Below, piece by piece: positions 18,560 to 27,227 of a stretch of 64,000 bases of DNA. Below the pieces are notes generated by a model. The model was given only the letters and a program-made list of their open reading frames with translations. It made no database searches and had not been told where the DNA came from. Origin of the DNA: Sporosarcina limicola (GTDB taxonomy: Bacteria > Bacillota > Bacilli > Bacillales_A > Planococcaceae); NCBI RefSeq assembly GCF_014873855.1, contig NZ_JADBEL010000004.1, forward strand, positions 1 through 64,000. Direction: 5' to 3'. Positions within the stretch are counted from its first letter, which is position 1. Each line of letters opens with the position of its first letter. A program made the position numbers and the translations under genes.

Positions 18560-19594
18560 ATGACTAATTGGGACAAGAAACAACGTTTAGAGGCCGTTTT
18601 TGCGGGAGAACCAGCAGATCGTCCACCCGTTTCGGCATGGCGCCATTTTATTGATCGTGAACAGGAGGCTGGAGCTCTAGCTGAGGCGATGATCGAATTT
18701 CAAACAGAATTTGACTGGGATTTCGTCAAAATTAATCCTCGTGCTACGTATTATGCGGAAATTTGGGGTAATACGTATGATTTCGGCAATTACGAGGGAA
18801 TGGTACCTAAAGTTAAAACGTTTACCATCCATGATTCGGCAGATCTTGAGCACATCAAGGAACGTGGAATGGATTGTAGCCCATTGCAAGAACAATTAGA
18901 GGCAATCCGATTGACCCGTGAAGGCTTGGGGAAAGACATCCCGATAATGCAAACTTTATTCTCACCATTAACGGTTCTAGAATATTTATGCGGGAATCGA
19001 ACGCTTGCCTCAAACCGACCGGCGATTCGCTCCGCAAGTCCGTTACCCGCATTAATGGCCAATTACCCTGAACAGGTTCATCGGGCATTACAACAAATTT
19101 CTCTAACCTTGGGGAATTATGTACAAGAAGCCCAAAAGGTCGGAGCGGATGGATTTTTCTATTCGGTCATGGGGTTAGCCCGCGATGGTTACTTAACGGT
19201 CGAAGAGTATGACAAATTTGCTCGTCCATATGATTTACAGGTGCTTGAAGCATCAAATCCAGCGTCGGTAATCCTTCACACTTGCGGACCAGATGCACAT
19301 CCCGAACGCTTTGTACATTATCCAATCAGTGCGATTCATTGGGCTGATCGTTCGGAAGGAAGTACTTCATTAGCAGATTCTAGCCAATGGATTGGAAACA
19401 AAGTTGCTATGGGGGGAGTAGATGAAACCTTATTTGTTAGTGATAACAAAGAGGAGGTCACTTCCCAAGGGCTGCATGCGATCGATGCGATGCGAAATCG
19501 TCCCTTTATTTTAGCACCTGGCTGTGGGCTTCCATTAAACGCGAATCAATCAGCAGTAAAAGCCCTACGATCCGTTGTAGAAGAAATCGAATAA
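18560..19594 (+). CDS. UroD-fold protein, zinc methyltransferase-like (MtaA/CmuA type)
   Basis: A 344-residue cytoplasmic TIM-barrel protein of the uroporphyrinogen decarboxylase superfamily. It does not look like the haem enzyme: it has ILHTCG (about 234-239), the His-x-Cys zinc pair of the MtaA/MtbA/CmuA corrinoid methyltransferases, and a later cysteine in LAPGCGLPLNAN. The opening KKQRLEAVFAGEPADRPPV is typical of the group. ATG is preceded by AAGGAGGAG. The gene lies between a thiol-releasing PLP enzyme and an aldehyde dehydrogenase, suggesting transfer of a methyl or alkyl group from a sulfur compound (inference). No corrinoid protein is encoded nearby, so the acceptor is unknown. Confidence 0.8.
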   Translation: MTNWDKKQRLEAVFAGEPADRPPVSAWRHFIDREQEAGALAEAMIEFQTEFDWDFVKINPRATYYAEIWGNTYDFGNYEGMVPKVKTFTIHDSADLEHIKERGMDCSPLQEQLEAIRLTREGLGKDIPIMQTLFSPLTVLEYLCGNRTLASNRPAIRSASPLPALMANYPEQVHRALQQISLTLGNYVQEAQKVGADGFFYSVMGLARDGYLTVEEYDKFARPYDLQVLEASNPASVILHTCGPDAHPERFVHYPISAIHWADRSEGSTSLADSSQWIGNKVAMGGVDETLFVSDNKEEVTSQGLHAIDAMRNRPFILAPGCGLPLNANQSAVKALRSVVEEIE

Positions 19595-19670
19595 AGAGCT
19601 ACCTATTTGGTCATAGTGTAATGGGTATACATATAAAGCCAAATAGAACAAGCTTAGGGGAGGAACAAAG

Positions 19671-21098
19671 ATGAAGGGCATGCATTATATTGACGGGAAA
19701 TGGTTGGATAGTGGAGATAAACTGATAGACGTTATGAACCCAGCTACAGGAGAACGAGTAGGAACGGTTCCGAATGGTGGGAAAGAAGAGGCAAAGGCCG
19801 CAATCGATGCAGCCGCTAAAGCATTTTCAAGTTGGTCAAAGAAAACAGTATACGAACGATCCGAACTTCTTATGAAATGGCATGACCTTTTACTTGAACA
19901 TAAAGAAGAAGTGGCAGTAATCCTTACGAAAGAGATGGGAAAACCCTTGCACGAAGCAATTGGAGAAATCGAATACTCTGCGTCATTTATTTCATGGTTT
20001 GCGGAAGAAGCGAAGCGTTTGTATGGCCGCACCATTCCGGCAAGTCATGAAGATAAACGCATTCAAGTTAATAAGCAACCGGTTGGTGTTGTCGTATCCA
20101 TAACGCCTTGGAATTTTCCGGCGGCAATGATGGCACGCAAGATGGCGCCGGCATTAGCAGTTGGCTGTACGTTTGTTGCAAAACCAGCAAAAAATACGCC
20201 ATTGACGGCTGTACGAATGTATGAACTTGCGGAAGAAGCTGGGTTTCCTAAAGGTGTTATCAATCTAGTCACCGGAAGCGCCAGAGAAATCGGCGCCGCC
20301 TTCACAAGTCATCCGGATGTACGAAAACTAACATTTACAGGATCAACGGAAATTGGAAAAGAGCTTATGAAACAATGTGCAGACAATATGTTGAATTTGT
20401 CGTTAGAGCTTGGGGGACATGCGCCAATTATCATTTTGGACGACGCCAATCTCGATTTGGCAGTGCAAGGTGTCATGGCATCGAAATTCAGAAACGCTGG
20501 TCAAACCTGCGTCTGTGGAAACCGAATTTACGTCCATCGTGCGATTGTGGATGCGTTTTCAACGAAATTAAAAGAGGCTGTTGCGAAGTTAAAAGTAGGG
20601 AACGGACTAGATAAAGACGTTATGATCGGGCCGCTTATTGATAAAGAGGGCTATGAAAAAGTGGATGAGCATGTTCAAGATGCAGTTGAAAAAGGTGCAG
20701 AAATACTCATTGGTGGAAGTGGAAATACGGACAATGATGCGTATTTCTATCAGCCAACTGTTCTACTTAATGCGAATCACGATATGCTCGTCATGAAGGA
20801 AGAAACATTTGGTCCCGTTGCACCGATTATGGTTTTTGATGAAGATGATGAAGCAATCCGCTATGCGAATAACACACGCTTTGGTCTTGCTGCTTATTTA
20901 TTCACGGACAGTATGTCACGTGGAACGGCAATTTCGGAAGGTCTCGATTTTGGAATTGTGGGTTGGAATGATGGTTCTCCATCTTCCGCCCAAGCGCCAT
21001 TTGGTGGTATGAAAGAAAGTGGCATTGGGCGTGAAGGAGGTATGGAGGGCCTTGAAGCTTTTGTTGAAACAAAGTATATTTCGATGAAAGTTCGTTGA
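19671..21098 (+). CDS. NAD(P)-dependent aldehyde dehydrogenase, succinate-semialdehyde dehydrogenase type
   Basis: A 475-residue aldehyde dehydrogenase most like GabD. It has TPWNFPAAMMARKMAPALA (cofactor entry), FTGSTEIGKELM, the general base Glu in LELGGHAP, and the nucleophile Cys in GQTCVCGN. The C-terminal dimer segment includes PFGGMKESGIGREGG. ATG has GGGGAGGAAC upstream. It ends the gamma-lyase operon; the gap before it contains an 8-base inverted repeat (CTATTTGG/CCAAATAG) of unknown effect. The substrate is presumably an aldehyde from the pathway; succinic semialdehyde is only the closest family guess. Confidence 0.85.
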   Translation: MKGMHYIDGKWLDSGDKLIDVMNPATGERVGTVPNGGKEEAKAAIDAAAKAFSSWSKKTVYERSELLMKWHDLLLEHKEEVAVILTKEMGKPLHEAIGEIEYSASFISWFAEEAKRLYGRTIPASHEDKRIQVNKQPVGVVVSITPWNFPAAMMARKMAPALAVGCTFVAKPAKNTPLTAVRMYELAEEAGFPKGVINLVTGSAREIGAAFTSHPDVRKLTFTGSTEIGKELMKQCADNMLNLSLELGGHAPIIILDDANLDLAVQGVMASKFRNAGQTCVCGNRIYVHRAIVDAFSTKLKEAVAKLKVGNGLDKDVMIGPLIDKEGYEKVDEHVQDAVEKGAEILIGGSGNTDNDAYFYQPTVLLNANHDMLVMKEETFGPVAPIMVFDEDDEAIRYANNTRFGLAAYLFTDSMSRGTAISEGLDFGIVGWNDGSPSSAQAPFGGMKESGIGREGGMEGLEAFVETKYISMKVR

Positions 21099-21125
21099 GG
21101 TTGTTTGTACTACGTATATTCTAAA

Positions 21126-21176
21126 GAAAAATGCAGGGCAGCCAGTCATAAATCGACTGGCTACCCTGCATTTTTC
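21126..21176. terminator. Bidirectional terminator between convergent operons
   Basis: AAAAATGCAGGGCAGCCAG (from 21127) pairs with the arm ending CTGGCTACCCTGCATTTTT (to 21175); A- and T-runs flank both sides, so it can serve the dehydrogenase gene and the leftward ABC gene. Confidence 0.9.
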
Positions 21177-21179
21177 ATG

Positions 21180-21854
21180 CTATACGATTAAACCGTCCCT
21201 CATTGTGATAATATGATCCGCGTATGGAAGCATTTCTTCATCATGGGTCACCATTAATGTTGTGATGTTCAATGTTTTTGTCAAATCGCGGATAAGTGTC
21301 ATGACGTCTTTTGAGCGTTTAGAATCAAGACTTGCAGTAGGTTCGTCTGCAAATAACATCTTAGGCTTATGGATAATCGCACGGGCGATGGCTACTCGTT
21401 GCTTCTCGCCACCTGACAAAGAAGCGGGGTAGGCATCTTTCCGATGATTCATTTCAACCAATTTGAGTATTTTCTCTACTTCTTCTTTCTGTTCACGTTT
21501 TTTCATTTTTGATTCTGAAACATTCAGCATCAGCAGTAGTTGTTCTTCTACTGTTAAGAAGGGAACGAGATGAGCGGATTGAAAGACAAAGCCGAATTCA
21601 CTTGCTCGGATTTTACGAATTTGTTCTTGGCTCATTTTGGTTAGACTTTTCCCTTCGAAGAGGATATCTCCTTCTGTAGCGCGTTGAAGCCCTGCGGCGA
21701 TTGTAAGGATTGTACTCTTACCTGAACCGGAAGCGCCTACTAGCGCTGTAACTTCACCTTCTTGGAGGGCAAGATTGACACCTTTTAATACTTGTTCTTC
21801 CACTTCTCCATTGGTGAATGTTTTTTTGACTTCATCAATCGTGAAAATTGTCAT
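21180..21854 (-). CDS. ABC exporter ATP-binding protein, MacB/HrtA-like
   Basis: A 224-residue ATPase of the MacB/LolD class. Walker A is GASGSGKST, the Q-loop region FGFVFQSAHLVPFLTV, the signature LSGGEKQR, Walker B MLFADEPTASLD, and the H-loop is in MVTHDEEM. The FQSxHLVP stretch and size resemble HrtA of the haem-exporting HrtAB system. The ribosome site AAGGAGAGG lies in the end of the upstream permease gene, so the two are coupled. The position beside a Fur-controlled iron locus supports a haem/metal-stress role, but this is inference; peptide or lipid export cannot be excluded. Confidence 0.82.
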   Translation of the reverse strand: MTIFTIDEVKKTFTNGEVEEQVLKGVNLALQEGEVTALVGASGSGKSTILTIAAGLQRATEGDILFEGKSLTKMSQEQIRKIRASEFGFVFQSAHLVPFLTVEEQLLLMLNVSESKMKKREQKEEVEKILKLVEMNHRKDAYPASLSGGEKQRVAIARAIIHKPKMLFADEPTASLDSKRSKDVMTLIRDLTKTLNITTLMVTHDEEMLPYADHIITMRDGLIV

Positions 21855-21855
21855 A

Positions 21856-22890
21856 TTAAACCTCTCCTTGTTGAATCGCTTGTAATGGTTCGACTTTTTT
21901 AATTTGGAGACCTGAAAGTGTGGCGCCTAAAAATCCGATGATTATAAATATAACTGAAAGTTGAAGGGTCGTTTCAACAGTTAAGCTGAAAGGCATTCCT
22001 TTAGGGGCAATCATAGTGAAGCCCTGACTGAGTGCAATAGATAGCCCAAGGGCAATCACGGTGATGAATAGCATTTGTGACCACATCATGACGAATAAGG
22101 AACTTGTCTTAACCCCAATTGCTTTCAGGATTCCATACAAACCTATCTTTTGTACGTTCATCATATAGAAGAATATCGCAAACAACATTCCACTAATGAC
22201 GACTAGAAACCAAACAATCATATTGAGCGACATCTGTTCGGCATTATAACTTGGAATTGCATTGAGAAATTGTTTGTTGGAAAAACTTTGTAGCCCTGTA
22301 ATGGCTTGCGCCTTAGCTTGTCCAGGAATGAACAGCAATTGCATTTCATTGACACGGTAAATTTCTTTGTAATTTTCAACATTGACATAGGCAACAGGCG
22401 CATGGCTATATTTCTTCTGATCTACAAAGCCTTTGACTTTAAACTCGCCACTAAACTGATTGTTTGTCAATGTATCCCCGACTTTAATACCTTCCTCTTC
22501 TAACGAACGATCTAAGACTACTTCACCTTGACCGACCTTTTCAAATAATTTTGAATCAGTCGAAGTGACGAAAGCGACGCTATGTTGTTTGTCTCCCGCA
22601 TCGTTTACAAAACCCATTTGAATTGAGAAAGCGGTAGCGTCCTTCTGTTTTTTTAATTCGTTTTTTTGTACAGTTTCATTTATTCTAGATAGATTATAGG
22701 TTTCATTCGCATCGGAGCTCATGTAAAATTGTCCCGCTGGTAGATCCTTTATAAGCGCTGCATTATCTTGAGATAGCCCGTTCGATAATCCAGAAATGAT
22801 AAATGTTAAAAAACTAACTAGGAAGATAATCGATCCTAGAATCACGAATTTCGTTTTACTCTTCTTCATTTCTTTCCATGCAATAGTCAT
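21856..22890 (-). CDS. FtsX-type ABC exporter permease, HrtB-like
   Basis: A 344-residue membrane protein with one N-terminal helix (about 17-37), a large extracytoplasmic domain (about 40-225), and three helices near the C-terminus (about 228-250, 270-295, 310-330): the four-helix FtsX/MacB topology. The N-terminal ISGLSNGLSQDNAALIKDLP resembles HrtB. AGGAGG lies eight bases before the ATG. It is transcribed away from efeO; the 175-base divergent gap carries a Fur box near the efeO side only. Confidence 0.8.
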   Translation of the reverse strand: MTIAWKEMKKSKTKFVILGSIIFLVSFLTFIISGLSNGLSQDNAALIKDLPAGQFYMSSDANETYNLSRINETVQKNELKKQKDATAFSIQMGFVNDAGDKQHSVAFVTSTDSKLFEKVGQGEVVLDRSLEEEGIKVGDTLTNNQFSGEFKVKGFVDQKKYSHAPVAYVNVENYKEIYRVNEMQLLFIPGQAKAQAITGLQSFSNKQFLNAIPSYNAEQMSLNMIVWFLVVISGMLFAIFFYMMNVQKIGLYGILKAIGVKTSSLFVMMWSQMLFITVIALGLSIALSQGFTMIAPKGMPFSLTVETTLQLSVIFIIIGFLGATLSGLQIKKVEPLQAIQQGEV

Positions 22891-22992
22891 TAGTAATCCT
22901 CCTGTTTTTCTTTATAGCTAAATAATAAACCCACAAAGTGAACGGAATGTTAACGCGATATTACAGAATTAGTGAATCTCAAGAAAATAGCA

Positions 22993-23028
22993 TTGACACC
23001 AAATTTGAGAATGATTATCATTGATAAT
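22993..23028 (+). promoter_or_regulatory. Fur-controlled promoter of efeOBU
   Basis: TTGACA (22993-22998), 17 bases, TATCAT (23016-23021). A Fur box overlaps the -10: GAGAATGATTATCATTGAT (23007-23025), near the GATAATGATAATCATTATC consensus. Iron-loaded Fur would block the polymerase here. Confidence 0.88.
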
Positions 23029-23065
23029 AGAGATGGAAAACTTTTAGATGTTAGGGGAGTCATTA

Positions 23066-23917
23066 ATGAAGAAAATGATGCAAGTTACAGGGGTCTTATT
23101 GTTAACGAGTGGATTATTAGTTGGTTGCGGAACGACTGCAACAGAGAAGCCGATAAAGAAAGAGGTTAGTCAAGCTAGTACACTAGATACTGAAGTAGCT
23201 GCTTATAAAGCATTTGCAATTGATCAACTTGATCAGTTTGTAATTGCAACAGAGGCATTTGTTGAAGCAGTAAAAGCTGGAGAAGTTGAAAAGGCGAAAG
23301 AGCTCTATGCGCCAGCACGTATGTATTTTGAAAGATCAGAACCGATTGCGGAAAGCTTCGGCGATTTAGATCCTCGAATTGATGCACGTTTAGCCGATAT
23401 TAAAGAAGAAGGCCAAGGGGAAGAAGAATGGTCCGGTTATCATAAAATTGAGTATGGTCTTTGGGTCGAAGGAAAAACAGAAGGCTATGAAGAAGTTGCA
23501 GACCAATTGATGAAAGACGTTAAAGAATTACGTGCGAAAGTGGAAACAGTTACTGTTACGCCAGATTTAATGATTGTAGGGGCAGTGGATTTATTAAATG
23601 AAGTATCTACATCTAAAATTACAGGCGAAGAGGAAATCTATTCGCATACAGACTTATATGACTTTAAAGCGAATGTCGAAGGAGCAGAGGAGATTTTCAA
23701 GCTATTCAAAGCGAACTTGCAAGAAAAAGATGCTGCTCTTGTAACAACCTTGGAAGAAAGTTTTGCCTCGTTGAATGATTTATTGGCAAAACATGAAGAT
23801 GGTAAGGGCGGCTATGTATCTTATGAAGTATTAACAAAAGAAGATACGAAAGCATTGTCAGAAGCAGTCGATCATTTAGGGGAACCATTAAGCCAAATGG
23901 CAATCGTTGTGGAGTGA
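23066..23917 (+). CDS. efeO: EfeO/EfeM-type imelysin lipoprotein of the iron transporter
   Basis: An extracellular lipoprotein of 283 residues that binds iron for EfeU. The lipobox is LVGC with Cys at 21. The peptidase-M75/imelysin domain occupies about 45-280 and contains the metal-binding HxxE in WSGYHKIEYGLW. There is no N-terminal cupredoxin domain, so it is the short EfeM form; Bacillus EfeO is about 100 residues longer. The frame is open from ATG 23048, but ATG 23066 has AGGGGAG at 23053-23059. First gene of the Fur-regulated operon. Confidence 0.9.
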   Translation: MKKMMQVTGVLLLTSGLLVGCGTTATEKPIKKEVSQASTLDTEVAAYKAFAIDQLDQFVIATEAFVEAVKAGEVEKAKELYAPARMYFERSEPIAESFGDLDPRIDARLADIKEEGQGEEEWSGYHKIEYGLWVEGKTEGYEEVADQLMKDVKELRAKVETVTVTPDLMIVGAVDLLNEVSTSKITGEEEIYSHTDLYDFKANVEGAEEIFKLFKANLQEKDAALVTTLEESFASLNDLLAKHEDGKGGYVSYEVLTKEDTKALSEAVDHLGEPLSQMAIVVE

Positions 23918-23922
23918 GATGA

Positions 23923-25194
23923 ATGAGTGAACAAGAAGAAAAATCGGTATTTCAGAAAAAGATATCGCGTCGTAAACTATTAAAACTTACCGGAATCGGA
24001 ACAGTAGGTGCCATTATCGGTGCTTCAGGGATGACAGGTGTATTGTCGGCTTTTGGTATGAATCCATTTGAAGATGATGATGAAACCGTTGAGAATAAAA
24101 TCAAATTTTACGGGAAACATCAATCGGGTATCGCAACAAAGGGACCTGAACATGTTTACTTTGTATCCCTTACCTGTGTTGCGAAGTCGAAAAAAGAGTT
24201 GAAAGAATTATTTCAACTATGGACGAAGCAAAGCGCAGAATTGATGAACGGTCGATTGATTGAACAAGCGAAGTCAAATACATTGCTTCCTCCAGTAGAT
24301 ACAGGGGAAGCGGTAGGACTCAATGCTTCCCATCTCACACTGACATTTGGTGTTGGACCAAGTCTGTTTGAAAATAAAGCGCTCGGCTTACAAAGTATGA
24401 AGCCAACCGAGTTGAAGGATCTTCCTCACTTTCCGAAAGATCAACTAGACGCCCATTATGTCGGTGGCGATATTTGTATTCAAGCATGTGCGGATGATCC
24501 GCAAGTTGCCTTTCATGCAATCCGCAACTTAGTTCGTTCAGGGAGAGGAAAAGTGACGATGCATTGGTCACAAGCAGGATTCAATTCATATGAGATGAAA
24601 CATAAGGAAAAGCGAACGCCACGAAATTTATTTGCATTTAAAGACGGTACAGGAAATGTAAATGTGGAAAGTTCGAAGGATATGAAGGAAGTCGTTTGGG
24701 TGCAACCTAGTGAGTCTAAGAATTGGATGATAGATGGCACCTATCTAGCCGTTAGGCGCATTCAAATGCATTTGGAAACATGGGATCGCACGGCTCTAAG
24801 TGGGCAGGAAGAAACATTTGGGCGGCATCGTGATAGCGGGGCTCCTCTGGGGAAAATGGATGAATTTGAGGATATGGAACTCGATCGTAAAGAGAGTGGT
24901 GGGCGAGTCGTTCCTGATACATCCCATGTCTTTTTAGCCTTACAAGTGAAGGATCGTATGTTGAGGCGTTCGTTCTCCTATTCAGATGGCATTAACCCGA
25001 ATACGGGCGCATTTGACGCGGGCTTGCTATTTCTTTCATTTCAAAAACATCCGAAGCAGTTTATCAACATTCAAAATAGTTTAGGTCGTAACGACAAATT
25101 GAATGAATACATCACGCATCGCGGCAGCGCATTGTTTGCTTGTTTTCCAGGGGTGACAAAAGGAAGCTATCTCGGTGCAGAATTGTTTGACTAA
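23923..25194 (+). CDS. efeB: Dye-decolourising haem peroxidase EfeB, Tat-exported
   Basis: A 423-residue DyP-type peroxidase exported by the Tat pathway: the N-terminus has SRRKLLKLTGIGTVGAIIG, a twin-arginine motif and hydrophobic core, at about residues 16-42. The DyP signature GxxDG appears as FAFKDGTGN with the expected downstream haem-ligand region (RRIQMHLETWDR). In EfeUOB it oxidises ferrous iron, or acts on haem, before uptake. It starts six bases after efeO. No tat genes are in the window. Confidence 0.93.
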   Translation: MSEQEEKSVFQKKISRRKLLKLTGIGTVGAIIGASGMTGVLSAFGMNPFEDDDETVENKIKFYGKHQSGIATKGPEHVYFVSLTCVAKSKKELKELFQLWTKQSAELMNGRLIEQAKSNTLLPPVDTGEAVGLNASHLTLTFGVGPSLFENKALGLQSMKPTELKDLPHFPKDQLDAHYVGGDICIQACADDPQVAFHAIRNLVRSGRGKVTMHWSQAGFNSYEMKHKEKRTPRNLFAFKDGTGNVNVESSKDMKEVVWVQPSESKNWMIDGTYLAVRRIQMHLETWDRTALSGQEETFGRHRDSGAPLGKMDEFEDMELDRKESGGRVVPDTSHVFLALQVKDRMLRRSFSYSDGINPNTGAFDAGLLFLSFQKHPKQFINIQNSLGRNDKLNEYITHRGSALFACFPGVTKGSYLGAELFD

Positions 25195-25208
25195 GGAGAG
25201 CAGGTTCG

Positions 25209-26957
25209 ATGAAAAAAACGCTACTACTTTTTTGTCTACTACTTTATGTATTATCTCCAATGCAATTTGCACAAGCTGAGGAAGATTATCGCGAACTTTT
25301 CATTTCCGTTGGCGACGCGATGATGAAAACAAAGGCAGATGATTGGGTAGCTGTTGAGGAACTAGTTGCTCAATTGAATGAGGACTGGAAACAAATTGAT
25401 CAGTCAAAAAGTGTAGAGGCAAAAAATGTGACACAAATGTTGAAACAGATGAACAAAAACATGGGGAAGCATGATAAAGAGTTGATGCTTGCTGCTTTAT
25501 CTGACGTATCGCATGCACTTGTTGCTTTTGAAAAGGAACAGAATCCAGTCGATGAAGAGGCGTTGCGTAATGAATTAAGGTTGGCATTAACGCCGATTTT
25601 AGTGGATTTACAAGTAGCTATCGAAGCGGAGAATGTAGAAGAAGTACAGGCGCAGTATAAAAAGTTCTTAGCGATGTGGAACCGAAAAGAAAGCATCGTT
25701 CGGGAGCAAAGCATTGCTTACTACGGGAAAATTGAAACACAAACGGGCTTTTTACGCATTGCATTAACGAAGGATGAGAAAGAATTCGGACAAATCCAAA
25801 CGATCTACGCTGCGTTATCGGGTGCAGTCGGTGAATTTGTTTCGGGTAAGGAATTACAAGTTGAAAGTCAAGATCATTCATTGCAGACGTTAGTCGATTT
25901 ATTGGAACATGCAGAGTTGGCCATTAAGAAGAAACAGCCAATCGATGCGGTTCCAGTATTGCAGGAATTTCTAACAGTGTGGCCATCTGTTGAAGGTGAA
26001 GTACGGACAAGGAATGGGGGTTTATATACGAAGCTAGAAAATGATATTCCCATTATTGCCGGAAAGCTCTCTTCTACTGGTGTGAATGTAGAGGAACAAC
26101 TAACGAAAATCAATGAATATAAGAAGTCGATTGAACTTTTACAGAAAAAGACGAGCTACACAATGTGGGATGCAGCGCTTGTTATGCTTCGGGAAGGGTT
26201 AGAAGCGTTACTTATTGTGACGGCATTGATTGCCTTTTTACGAAAAGCGAATGCTACAGACCAACAAAAATGGATTTGGTTGGGTGCTTTCGCCGGAGTC
26301 ATTATGAGTATTATAGCTGCTCTATTGATGAATAACCTTTTTTCAACTGCAACAGCAGGCGCAAATCGTGAAGTGATTGAAGGTATGACTGGAATCATAG
26401 CAGTTGTGATGATGATTGGTGTCGGCGTGTGGCTACATCAAAAATCCAATATGCAGGCGTGGAATAGATATATTCAAAAACAATTGGGGAGTGCCCTTTC
26501 AACAGGCAGTATCGTTTCAATGGCGTTTATCAGTTTCTTATCCATTTTCAGAGAAGGTGCGGAAACAATCATCTTCTATATGGGGATGGCTCCTTCGATG
26601 AGTACAGGGAAACTTCTCTCGGGTATTGCGGTGGCTGTTGTGATTTTAATCATAGTTGCCTTTTTGTTTATCCGGTACAGTACAAAAATATCAGTGGGTC
26701 CTTTCTTTAAAATTGCGACACTATTGATTTATTTTTTAGCTTTCAAAATCTTAGGTGTCAGCATACACGCACTTCAGTTAACAAATTATTTCAGTACAAC
26801 ACAACTATACAGTTTGCCAATTGTCAACTTGATTGGTTTTTACCCGACATGGGAAACAATACTTCCACAGCTGGCACTGTTGATCATTATTCTTATTACG
26901 GCCTTGTGGATTGAAAAGAGAAATCGTTCTTCGCGTAAACCCCCTATGTCATTGTGA
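25209..26957 (+). CDS. efeU: Ferrous/ferric iron permease EfeU (FTR1 family)
   Basis: A 582-residue membrane permease. It has a signal sequence (about 1-23), a long helical extracytoplasmic region (about 25-315), then an FTR1 core of seven helices with the two iron-binding REGxE motifs, LREGLEALL (about 327) and FREGAETIIF (about 444). The extracytoplasmic part is longer than in the minimal permeases. ATG is preceded by AAGGAGAGCAGG. Last gene of the operon; the terminator overlaps its stop codon. Confidence 0.93.
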   Translation: MKKTLLLFCLLLYVLSPMQFAQAEEDYRELFISVGDAMMKTKADDWVAVEELVAQLNEDWKQIDQSKSVEAKNVTQMLKQMNKNMGKHDKELMLAALSDVSHALVAFEKEQNPVDEEALRNELRLALTPILVDLQVAIEAENVEEVQAQYKKFLAMWNRKESIVREQSIAYYGKIETQTGFLRIALTKDEKEFGQIQTIYAALSGAVGEFVSGKELQVESQDHSLQTLVDLLEHAELAIKKKQPIDAVPVLQEFLTVWPSVEGEVRTRNGGLYTKLENDIPIIAGKLSSTGVNVEEQLTKINEYKKSIELLQKKTSYTMWDAALVMLREGLEALLIVTALIAFLRKANATDQQKWIWLGAFAGVIMSIIAALLMNNLFSTATAGANREVIEGMTGIIAVVMMIGVGVWLHQKSNMQAWNRYIQKQLGSALSTGSIVSMAFISFLSIFREGAETIIFYMGMAPSMSTGKLLSGIAVAVVILIIVAFLFIRYSTKISVGPFFKIATLLIYFLAFKILGVSIHALQLTNYFSTTQLYSLPIVNLIGFYPTWETILPQLALLIIILITALWIEKRNRSSRKPPMSL

Positions 26958-26974
26958 CGCAGGGGTATTTTTTG
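26938..26974 (+). terminator. Intrinsic terminator overlapping the efeU stop
   Basis: ACCCCCTATGTCA (from 26939) pairs with TGACGCAGGGGT (26955-26966), then ATTTTTT. Confidence 0.85.
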
Positions 26975-27009
26975 ATTTTGAGTTTCTAATGTGAAGACCC
27001 CCAATTTTT

Positions 27010-27142
27010 TCAACTATATATGTTGAACTTATGATATCCCCGTATCTCCAGCGAAGGCATCCCCGAGGAATATTGTAGTTCAATCCTTCCCAAGCGCTGA
27101 GCGTTGTTAGTAAGATTCATTAGTTAAACTATATAGTTGACT
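27010..27142. mobile_element. MITE-like element, copy 1 (family B)
   Basis: About 130 bases bounded by terminal inverted repeats: CAACTATATATGTTGAAC at the left and GTTAAACTATATAGTTG at the right. The interior carries CTCCAGCGAAGGC, GTTCAATCCTTCCC and GCGCTGAGCGTTGTTAGTA. The same sequence in inverted orientation, with an insertion, occurs at 48127-48352. No coding capacity. Confidence 0.7.
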
Positions 27143-27201
27143 TCTAATTCATTTTGTTATAAATTAAAGATAGATAAAAAGTTTCCTTAGGGAAACTTTT
27201 T
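27137..27201 (+). promoter_or_regulatory. sod promoter and leader hairpin
   Basis: TTGACT (27137-27142), 17 bases, TAAATT (27160-27165); the -35 falls on the end of the MITE. A perfect 11-base-pair hairpin, AAAAAGTTTCC / TTAG / GGAAACTTTTT (27176-27201), stands between the promoter and the ribosome site (AAAGGAG, 27214-27220). It has the shape of an intrinsic terminator and may attenuate expression. Confidence 0.5.
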
Positions 27202-27227
27202 AAATGAAAAAGAAAAGGAGTGGGAAT

